Shown here one piece after another: positions 12,482 through 24,058 of a stretch of DNA of 64,000 nt. Positions within the stretch are counted from its first letter, which is position 1; every line of letters starts with the position of its first letter. Source of the DNA: Cololabis saira (lineage: Eukaryota; Chordata; Actinopteri; Beloniformes; Belonidae); contig NC_084599.1 in the NCBI RefSeq assembly GCF_033807715.1, positions 13,269,125 to 13,333,124 on the forward strand. Reading direction: 5' to 3'. A program made the translations under genes and the position numbers. The notes under the pieces were generated by a model. It did not search any database. It saw only the letters and a program-made list of their open reading frames with translations, and was not told where the DNA came from.

Positions 12482-14064
12482 GGCATCTATGTAAACAGTT
12501 TGGTAAACATTTGACTTATCCTTTATTCTCAGGACACGTATTATATAAAATCATCCGATGTTGCTGGAAATCAGTGGAGGATGGTGAACTCAAACCCAGG
12601 GTTGAGATTATGGGTCTATATTTGACACGCAATTATTAAAATGATCTCTACTTGTATTAGCTTTTTTACTATCTAAAATCTGAACATAATTTTCTGAGCT
12701 AAGTGACATCTGTGCAGTGGCCCAGTAGCTGTAAAGCAGGTGTTTGTATTGCTGACAAAACCCTGGCCTGTGTGGTTTTACAGCAACTCCGAGCCTGTCA
12801 AGTGTTTGTGGTGCAAAGCGTCGTGTTTAAATACCTTTCTGCTCATCATTATCCTGCAAACACTGACCATTCATGGCTCAGCGCCTCTGTCATTCATTAA
12901 TATTTAGTAATGACGCTTATATGAGTAATGTAGTGTTTGAAATAAACATAGCAGAGCTGTGTGTTCATGCTGGGGCTTGAAATGTAGTAGTTTGCATGTT
13001 GGGCGTCCAGCAGGAGTGGCCTTGACAGTGTCTGCAGCGACTCTGCTGCTGAAACAGGAACTGCTGCCTACTGATCTACTTAGAAGGGACACACCTTTTG
13101 TAAAGTGTTTGTTTTTCAGTATATTAGTACTACTAGCAGTTTCCTCTTCCCTTCAGACTAATAAATAATTCATTCCAGGTGACCCGGCAGCTCCAAGTCC
13201 AGCTGTCACACCCAAACCAGTATCCGCTATCTGTTCTGTTGCTACCACTAATCTTTAGACCGACAAAGTCCAATAATGCTCACATGCTGTGTCTTATAAT
13301 GAATGAAATATTTCTAGTTTAGCAAGCATTGGCCTGTCCATGTTTTCTGCACTTCCCTTTTCTCCTTTTGGGTAAAAGTAACAGTGATTATAGTCTTGAC
13401 GATTCAGAAAAAGCATTGCGGCACTCCCATGCTTCAGGGCGTGCATAAATGTTAACCATGAGGTGGAGATATCATCAAAGCCCTCTGTTGCCACGGTGCT
13501 ATTTCCTGATCTTGGACACAACAGAGCCACTGTAGGAACCCAGGAAACCTAACTCAGGGCCTATAGTGAAGCAAACACCCCGTCAATTATTAACAACCCA
13601 GCGCTCTCATTCCTCCAGGGTAACCATAGCGCCCAGCAGACTTAAACTCAGACATCAGCCTGGGACCTTCTTCAGCCTTGTGGGAAAGTGGATGAAGGCT
13701 CGCCGCGAGCACACCACTGACACTGGGAGCAAGTGGATCTATTTGACTTTATGAACCTATAACAAATGGAGACTGATGATGCAGAGCGCAGTGCTGGAGT
13801 GACAGATGCATGACCTGTCATTTCCCTTTCTTCCTTTGTTTTTCCTCCTTGGGATGTAATTTCATTTTTTTTTTTTTTTTAGTTTTTTTCTTTGTTTTGT
13901 TTGTTTTTGCTGTGAGCTCTCTCTATCTGTGGTTTCTTTGCGTGCCTTAGGGACCTGCAGCAATAACCAGGTGGTCATTCATCTTAGGGTCTGTGACGGA
14001 TTTTCATCAGAGGGTGGTGTTTTTTTTTTAAAGAGAAGACAGAGAAGATCGCAGTGTTGTCGTC

Positions 14065-14240
14065 ATGAATCTGAGGCAGCGAGTTAAACTGCTGAAACAC
14101 TTTGGCTCTGTGCCCCCGGAGCCTCCACCACCGCTGCTGGTGGTGCCTGTAAGTGAGAGAAGACTACTGTCAATATACTGGTTCATACTGACTCTTACCA
14201 GCCCAGTATTTGTGCTAACTTTTTCTGTGCATCTTTATTG

Positions 14241-14309
<69 letters not shown>

Positions 14310-14403
14310 ATTACTACTCAGATTTCAGGATGTAACGCTTCTCTTTGTTAAATAAGATATTAAAGTTTATATTTTAGAAGTTTGGTTTGTTGATCAGACA
14401 TTG

Positions 14404-14482
<79 letters not shown>

Positions 14483-16976
14483 CATTTTTGTTCTAATACT
14501 ACTTAATGTTATTATTTTTCTCTTGCTAATTTTGCTTTACATCGAAAAGTTTATTTTCTAAACTCTTGAGAGCCTGTTTATTGGGATGGAGGATCTGTGG
14601 TTTTCTTCCTGCAAGTTATGGGGTTTTAGTTTTGCATTTAGCTCAAAATAGAAACATGATTCCACCGTTTGGCTTTGCATGTAACCTCACGATGCTGATA
14701 TACCTATGTAGATGCTCGCTGAAATGGAGTCAGTCCAGTCCAGTTGAGCATGCAGATGTGAGCAGGTGATATTTCTCAAACCATGGGAGAAGACGACATG
14801 AGATGGAGATGATTAGGTTTGCTTTGTGACATAAAAAAGCTTAAATAAGCACTTACAGATTTTTTTTTATTTTTCCTGTCTTAAAATCAGCTACCTTTTG
14901 ACTTTGTTATATTTCTTTAAATTTAACCTACTAGGATGTGATGCAGCACAATTTTCCCTGCGCGGGTCTAGAAGGAACCTAGGGTTTTAATGGTTAACTT
15001 TACGACTCTGGAGTAATGTTTTCATCACCTTTTAACTGGCTAATGTTCAGTTTTTAGACGGACACAGTCCCGTATAACTCTGAGAGAAGCACCTGTGATA
15101 TTTAAGGTTGCTTTACTGCTCTGGTGACTGCTTTGAGGGTCAGGGTTGTGCAGCTCCACCTTAAATCTGCTATCAAAGGCCACTTGAGAGTCACTGTGAG
15201 AGTGGGGAAAGTCGGGAGGGGGTGGGTCCTCGCCAGGTGAGGTCTCTCCTGGATGCTTCTCTCTTCCCTCGATACTGAGAAAGAAACACCAGAGCAGGTC
15301 ATATTTCAAATAATTTCGGGAGGAGGATCGTATTTCGGGCCGGACTGCAGCCTGCATCCATACGGAGATAATCTGAGAGGAGTAAACAGAGTTGGATACT
15401 AGTGGATCTATGGTGATTTTTGCTGTTGCTGACACCATATGGAACATAAAGAGCTGGTTGTTTGTTAAGCGTTTGAGGCCGCAGGTGTTCAGTTCACGTT
15501 AGAAACCTCAGAGGGAAATGGAAGTAAGGTTTAAGGACCAACTGGTGAGTGGAGAGGAAAAAACACACGCACACAAACATGGGCTTTCAGTGTGGTGCAG
15601 TGTCTTAAATCTTATTAATGTTGAGAATGAGTAAAAATGTACAAGCTGTCTGCTAAATAATCTCCACAGTTGACTTTAAAAAAAAAATCACTGTCTACTC
15701 TGACGCCCAATTTATCTTTGTGTCTGTCTGTGTAGCTGCTTAGTTTCTGCCAGATCCAGGAAGGGAAGTCTTGTTTCTGTAGATCAACACATTTTAGAAA
15801 GATTTCCTCGACTTCCTCGAAGAGAACACGGGTGCTGTTTCTTTGCAATCAAAAAGGGATAAATGATTCAGCATTTCAATCCTTAAACTTTTCTAAGCTC
15901 CAGTTTTACTATCATCACATTGCTCTCGTTGATGCCCTCCATCCAGAGTTAAAGTTTAACTGCTAGCACTGTTTGCTCTCCAGATATTGGAGTCCACTTT
16001 TTCTTAATGAATCTTTGACCTAAACCTAGATATTCTCAGTGTTGCAACAGTTGCCTCTTTTTTCAGTAGGATAATAATTAGGTTATTGATTATCCAGGTC
16101 AAACTTGACTCATTTTGTAGGAACTGAAGGAGGCATTCAGTTGTAAACAAGCTGACCTTTGTTTTTAAGTGGATGAAACTGGAAGGTTCCTAACTGAAGG
16201 AACTGACCAGGAAATGCTGGTTTTAGTCCCTAAAACACCCAGAAAAAAGAGGCTCAGTGCTTTCTTTATCTTTATCTCCTTATTGTGTTGTAAGCACACA
16301 AGTGTGAGAACTTCACGTCACACTTCTTCACAACCCCAGCTGCCTGAAGTGACTCAATTCATTCTTTTCATCTGTTTGTACTAATTTAGATTCAGGTGAA
16401 CAAATGGCAGCATGAGGATGAACGTGAGCTATCTGTGGCAGCAGCTGTCGCTTCTGGCCTGGTGATGAAGTAATATTGTGTTTATTATAATGATAATAAC
16501 ACATTCCATTTAGTATTTAATTAACTTCTTTTCATCATAGTTTAGTATGGTCCGATTCTCTTTGCAAGATTTTTTTTTCTCCTATAACCTGTTCAACTTT
16601 ATTACATTTTTAAATGAGCTCAAGGAAAAGTGCCCACAGAAAAAAAATAAAATAAAAACAATAATCTAAACTGACATCTTTTTTCTTTTTTTTTAACTTT
16701 TTGCTCATAACCCGGATCTTCTCAGCAGAGTTGTCCTTTTCACTTCTCTCAGCAGGATCGTTATGGAGCTGTTTAGTATCTACGAGTGACGTTTGTAATG
16801 ACTCTAACAAGCTGACCTTTGTCTTGAGGTTCTCAGCCATAACCTTTGCTCTGCTCTCGCCTGCAGCTGCAAGTAACTGCAGTGAAACTACAAGATCCAC
16901 TAAAAATGGCTCCAGGTGTTAGTATCAGTGTAGATTAAATGGTACCTTTGCATGAAATCAGATCATGTATGACCTA

Positions 16977-17007
<31 letters not shown>

Positions 17008-20000
17008 CTGTTTATCAAAGTTTATCATTAACTTAGTCAAACAACCGACCTACTGTTCAAAGGTCCAGACAACACACATCCCAGCGAGTTTCAGATTCTT
17101 CTGTTGGCCATATTTAGGATTTGAATCCCTCAATTTTTCAGAGCAGTTTTTTTTCTTTTACATTGCAGCTTTTGATGAAATTGGCTGAATTTCAGAAAAC
17201 AAAGATTTCATATTTTCCGTAGAGGTGATACTGTATCTATGAGGAAGTTGTCTCTTCTGCTGGTGTTTGCGTTCAGTCAGATTGAGTTACAGTACTAATA
17301 AACACACAGCCGAGTACTCGTCATCTGTCCTACATCTATCTACACAATCCAGTGTTAAGATAAACTCCAAGCTGGTTTTTGACACACAGTAACAGTAACC
17401 TCTGTGTATCTGACCAGAGTTTCTGGCTTTACCTGTTTGTTTTTGTTTTTTTTCCTTTTTAGTAACGCAGCCAATATCTTCCACATCCATATAGTTCCTC
17501 AGGTTTTCAAAAGCGCTTGTATGTGGAAAATCCAAAACTAACTAAATTTACTCCACCGGATGGAAGTTGGTGTGCTCACTTTTGGCTTCGTGTTCCTTTC
17601 TGACAAGAATAACTGGGCAGAAATATATAGAAATGTGCTCTGTGAAGGTGGACAGTAGATCTAGCTAAATCAGGGCTCGTCTTACACAACTGTCGCGTGT
17701 TTTCTTTCAAATCGCAAGTAAATTAAGAGACCAATGTGAGATCAAGTCACAAATGATCCAAAGAGGATCAAATACTTGTAATTTAACATTCTTCTTTCCT
17801 TATTTGACCTAACTGGGGCGTCCAGTTGAAGAATATACATCAAAATAACTGTTTTTAGAGTGAAATCATTTTTATCCTACAAAATTAGCATAAAATGAAG
17901 ACTCTGATGGCCGAATACTCCTCGATTTCAGCAGCCTGAGAAGTTTGACACAGTGACTGTTTACACAGTCAGTCAGACGCAGGAACGTGTTGCGTAGCGC
18001 CGTAAACAGTCGATTAGTTTACCAACAGGAAGTTGATATTTCAGTTTTCATTTTCTTTCTTTCCTCCGGTTAGTTATTTATCTTTATATTTATAAAATGT
18101 ATATAACATTTACTACTCAGATTTCAGGATGTAATGCTTCTCTTTGTTAAATAAAATATTAAAGTTTATATATACACGTTAAGATGTCAGAATGGATTCT
18201 GTCAAAGTGCATTTAGTCACTACTTCTTATCCCCACCTACAGCTGTGTTTTTCTGTAAATGAGTGTTCTTTATCGTAAATGAGCGAGCACACAGACAGCA
18301 GATAGCAGGTAGCCCCTCCTCCATACCGGTCAGGTAGGATCCAGACAGGTGTGAGCAGGCTCAGATCAGGTTGTGTTGAACAAACACTCTTTCTGCTCAC
18401 TTCAGGATCAACTTTCCTCCTCGTAAGGACCTGAGTGAACTTAGGTTTCAGGATTCATTCCCAAGTGCAGATTTTATTATATGACTTTTCTGTCTTTTTG
18501 TGTGTTTGTCTTTCCAGAAACCAGGCATGGATGAGTTAGTAATATGGGAGCAGCATACAATAACGCTAAACAAAGTAAGTGTGCTTCATAAACTGTGGTT
18601 CTGTGTGATTATGTCAGAGATTTCACAGGTGGAAAAGGAAAACACAGAGGAGGAGTTTTTTTTTCTTCTCTTTTTCTTGACTTGGACTGTTTATCTTTGG
18701 TACATTGGTGCTGTTTGCTTTGTGCCCAGTAGCTCCACAAGTGGAAGTGGAGTGGTAGCCGTCTGGCTCAGGGGCGGTTTCACTGTTTTTCTTCCCCGGT
18801 GCTTTTGTAAGGGGCTTGAAGTGGACGGTGTTTCAGTGCTCTCGGTTTCACGGCAGAGACTCCAGCAGGAATTCAGCGTGACACACCCTGCTGCGCCTCT
18901 CAGCACCAACTGGCTCTTCACCATCCTGCCGCTGGAATGTGCTACATCTCCCTCTATCTCTCCGCTGCATCTCCCACTCGCGCTCCTGCTCTACTCACCC
19001 ACTCTCCTGCATTCTTCCTTTCATGCACTATGTCTAATCCTCTGCTTTCTTTTTCATCTCTCCTTCAAAATGGCAGGATCCCAAGCTAGGTTTTGGTTTT
19101 GCCATCTCCGGGGGCCGAGACAAGCCCCACCCAGACGATGGAGATACAGCTGTGGTGGTGTCGGATGTGCTGCCAAACGGGCCAGCCATGGGACGACTTT
19201 TGTAAGTTTGAGCCACTGTAGGAATTTGAACTTTGAACTCTTTACATGTGGGTTTGTTTTGATGAGGCGTTTAGATCAATCTGCAGAATCGTTCATGTTT
19301 TGTTTGGCTTTGCAGCACCAAGGATTCGATTGTGATGGTCAATGGAGTGTCAATGGACAATGTTCACTCTAACTTCACCATTCAGACCCTCAAGACGTGT
19401 GGCAGGACAGCAAATGTAGTAAGTAGGGAGAAAATGCTAATTCAAATGATTTCTCAAATGTTTCCTCGTGGGTCTTACCCTTTTGTTGTTTTTTTTTTAA
19501 AGACAATAAAACGCCCTCGGAAGATCCAGATCCCAGCGACTTCCAGGCCGACGCGTGCAGCCTCACACTCCAACCTGCTGGATCACGAGCCTGTCAGAGA
19601 GACGCGGCGCTTCTCTGACGGCAGCGACCACCGGGACGGAGGGCGCTACCGCTCCCGCGCTCGCAGCTCCTCGCCTGACCGCAACGGCTACGGAAACACG
19701 CTGCCGCTGATGTCAACGGGGTATAAAAGGCTGCCACAAAACAACGCTCCGCAAAAACCCATCAAAACCACTTTGGTCAAGAAGAAGGTCACAGATGGTA
19801 AGACTGAAGTGGTCGCTGGGAGATGAGAGCTCTAAAACTAAATAATCCACATGTCTTATCTCTTTCAAAGTGAAGACTTTTGTCAGGAATTTATTTTCTC
19901 TTTTTTTTGTGTGTGTAGAGTATGGACTGAAACTTGGCACTCAGATTTTCATAAAGCACATGACGGAGAGCGGTCTAGCTGCAAAGGAAGGCACGCTGCA

Positions 20001-23000
20001 AGAAGGAGATCTCATTCTCAAGGTGAAGATTTGTGAAAGCTGTGCCGTTACAACTGTAACAAAAACTCGGCAGCGTTCAGTATCTGCAATAAGTAAAGTA
20101 ATTTCATCCTTAGTTTGTTTTCATCCATTTGTGAATAGATCAACGGCATGACGACGGAGAACCTCTCTCTGCTGGAGACCAAGCACCTGGTGGAGAGGAG
20201 CAGGGGCAAGCTGACCATGACGGTCCTCAGGGACGACCGCAAGTTCCTGGTGAGCATCCCCGAGGTGGAGGACAGCGCCCCCAACAGTGACGAGGACCGC
20301 CGCAGAGACAGCAGCTCGGAGCTGGAGGGTAAGCCGCTCAGACGGGGGAGAGAAAGCTGTCAGGTCAATTCTGGGGGTGGAGGAAGAAAGGAGGGAACAA
20401 TGACACTCTGGAAGTTACCGGCCTCTTTCATCAGAAGTTTTTTTAAATGTTCTTTCAGATATTTCAGACATAGATGATGAAATCACACCTCGCAGAACAT
20501 CACGCCAACCCACCAGAGAGAAACGGACTCGCAGGTACAGATGTCAATCATCTGACTAACGATGGAGAAGAAATGACCAAACTTTACACTTTTGTAATGG
20601 TTTTTGTTGTTTTTTATTATCTCTAACCAGAACAAGAGCTGAACCTCCTCCACGAGCCAAGTCCCGAGATTCATCACCAGTGCGCTCCACATTGTCCCGG
20701 CCCAGTCCAAGGAACTACGCGTCTCGCAGAGGTCAGTCCTGCAGAGCGTCTTCCCAGTCAGGGGCACGTGTTCAATAACCACCTGCTGATTGCATTACCT
20801 GTAAAAAAACTTTCAAAGTGGAGCATTAAGTTGAGCTGTGACTCATTCAGTGTTAGAAAGTAGCAAAAAGCAGATTAGGATCCATTAGTATGGGGACGGC
20901 TGGACCATGATATCAGATAACAGCCCTGTAATAACATTTCTAATTATTGTCTCCTCAGCTCCCTCTGAATCCGAGTCTGACCACAGCGCCTCTCCTCCTC
21001 CTCCTCCTGTCAGAAGAGACAGTCCAGAAACGAGAGACCACTCGAGCAAATACAAGTCAGTTAAACTCATTTTCTAAAGTCAAAAAGATGCCATAAATTC
21101 ATTGATAATCAATCATCGAACTCTAATTGGATATAGTGAGGCCCCTAAGACCAGAGGCAGACATGTTTCATTCCTTTGCATCCATTCTCCTCACCCACTA
21201 CCTGCGTCATTTATGTTATTTCATTGCCCTACTTATTAATAGTTTTGCTGTACAAATGCACTCTCATAAAAGTATTTTTTTATCCATTAATTATAGTGAT
21301 GTTACCTTGACATTAAGGGATCACTGGCTACATCCCCATGATGATGTTGGTTATGTAAATATAAACAACATTGATTATTGTTTGGTCTCTCCGTACAGAA
21401 CTCTGTCGGGAATGTCTACCCTCCCCAACCCTCGCTCCTCTCCCGTCCCGCCCAAATGGACCACGTCTCGCCCGTCCTCCTCCGCCTCACGGCCTCGCCG
21501 GCCCGTGTCAGACTCTGACTCCGACCGCGGCGCCTCCCCTCCTCCACGCAGAGCCAACCCTCCTCCAGACAGTCGATACAAGTACAGATGCTGCTTTTTT
21601 TTTTCAACTTCAGTTACAGAAACTTGATGCAGAGCTCCTCTGTGAATGTGTGACACAAAACATTGAGATAACCTCCTCAGAAGTGGAAACGATGAGGAGC
21701 AGAATAGTTTTCAGCTGTTTTTGAACGCATAACAATTTTTTTTTTTCCTTTCCTGTATCTGCAGAGTTCTTCCTGACCTTCCCGTCGCGGGTCTGAGGTC
21801 TTCCCCCGTCTTTGTTCAACAGGAGCATCTGAGAAGAGTCAACTCACCTGTTAGAACCCCCCCTCCAGGTCAGGAAACACACACACACACACACACACAC
21901 CATTCAACGTCTAAGTGTGATACTGCATCTGCTGGACTTTATCTGACACCTTCTTAACAATATTTACCTAATTTTTGAATGCTTGATGCGAACAGGTGCA
22001 CACAGGTAAGGAAAACTAAAAGCAAAGAAAAACATTAAAATTCTTCTTTTTTTGCTTATAAATGTCATTTTAAGTTGACTAAAATTATGATTTATATGTT
22101 ATCTGACAAACTACATTCATCAACATGAATGCAGCATGACGTCTCTGTTTGTCAGTGGTGGTTTAAAGCATTAGGATGTGAATAAAATCCAAACAATGCG
22201 GCGTGCATGGTGTCTCATAGCTTTTTGCAATCTCACGGTCCTTCCCAGATTCGGATTCTGAATCGGACGACACGTCAGCGCCTCCTCAGAGGCAGAACAC
22301 CACGTACAGCCAGGACTCCCTCAGCAGATACAGGTACAGATGAAGGCCCTCCCAACCCCACCCCCTACCCGAAACTACAACATCTCGTGGAGCAGAAAGC
22401 GAGCAGTCCTCACGGCTCTCTTCATTGATAACCTCGCTTGATCATTTGCTTTTATTTGTCTTTAAAATTTAAATGACACTTTTCTGTTTTTTTTTTTTTT
22501 ATTGATCTATTTTTTTCTGTTTTTTTTTTTTTTCTTTTCAGTGAAGTTTTGTATTATTTTAATTTTCCTTGATTTGTCTTTTTGACTGTATATGAAGTGT
22601 TGACATTTGTTTATAATGAAATAATAAAAGTGACTTTCACTGCACACGCTCTCCTGTATGTGGCTCAGTGCTGATCACACAGAGGACACGTATCAATGAA
22701 GCCGCAGCTCTCCAGTCATCCGTAGGGCAGCCCCCTGCTCATCCATCGCTTCTTGAAACCTGCTTGTATTAAAGTTCATAGTAAACATGATTAAGCCGTT
22801 AGTGCAGGTATTCCCTTTAATGGTTAATGTCGATTAGTCACAACGCGGTTAACCGCCACAAAGAGTTTGCATCAGAGATTACAAGGTGAATATTCAACAT
22901 TTCAGTCTCAGCCTCATCAATAATCATCATATTAGCCACTGGTGCCCCCCTCGCCAAATGTAACTGAGATTTGTTGTCTTCCTCTTCCCTCACTCCCGCC

Positions 23001-24009
23001 TCCCTCTCTTCTCTTCCAGAGGGCTGCCAGAAGTTTCCCTGCAGCCTCAGGTGGAGCCGCCGCGGTGGAGCGCTCCCAGCAGCCCGCCACAGGAAGGTGT
23101 GTGTGTGTGTGTTAGAGAGAGAATCCAAATACTTTAAGCCATTTCAGTTCAACAATTGAGGCCTAAAGTCAGACATTTTTATTCTGCTGTTTTCAAAATG
23201 TTTCATCTGAGTAATCCAGTTTTTTGGTTGTTTTTTTTTTTTTTTTAAAGCAACGTAGCTAATAATTTCTGTCCACCATCTGAAATGAGGTGCTAACTTT
23301 TCATTAACAGTCTTGGTTAATTGACTTCCACAGCTCACTCAGACACCGAATCAGAGGCCAGCTACGCATCTGTCCCTCGCAGAGACTCCACCGACAGCGG
23401 AAACTCCAACAGAGCCAGCGACAGGCACAGGTGAGCAAGAGCTGCCCTCGCTTCAGTTTGTGCTTAGAAACACCAGTCAAGTTTCATTGTTTCTGTGCAT
23501 TTGTATATGCAGAACCTGTGAAGTTGCATGAGAGCAAATCTTTCCAAGAACAGGCATCACTGCTGACAGTAAACCTGAAGTTTGTTCTTTGTAACCTAAC
23601 CAAAAGCAGTACTCGGTTATAGTAACCGACAGTACTGGTTTCTGTGTGTAAAACAAAAACAAAGGGTTGTGTGTCATGCACTCTGTACATACTGGTGCAC
23701 ATGACACAACTTCCTGCTGAGATTGCACCACAAAAGTTCAACTGCTAACAATCAAAACACCATGAGATATTTGACATCATGACCTTTAACTTTTGATTTG
23801 TGACAATGTTTCTCATCATGCATCCAGTCCTGAACACTGACGGTGTTTCATCTGTTCTTATCAGAGCGGTGCCTAAGAAATCCTCCTCAATCGCTGTGAG
23901 GCAGGAGCCTCCACGTCGCATCCAGTCCCCCGCCAGACCCCCTCCTGATGGTCAGTTTACTCTCCCGTGTCTCACTCTCACCCTCAACCTTTCCATGTCC
24001 GCACCGTAC

Positions 24010-24058
<49 letters not shown>

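Larger units (their letters stand above)
10673..14064 (+). other. Probable first intron of tjp3, no gene seen
   Basis: Apart from two (TA)n tracts (11751-11815 and 12436-12477) and poly-T runs near 13866, I see only short ORFs with no recognisable domain. Confidence 0.4.

Noticed and set aside
15040..15447. 135-codon minus-strand ORF in the tjp3 intron
   Set aside because: No recognisable domain, and composition like the surrounding intron; a chance frame.
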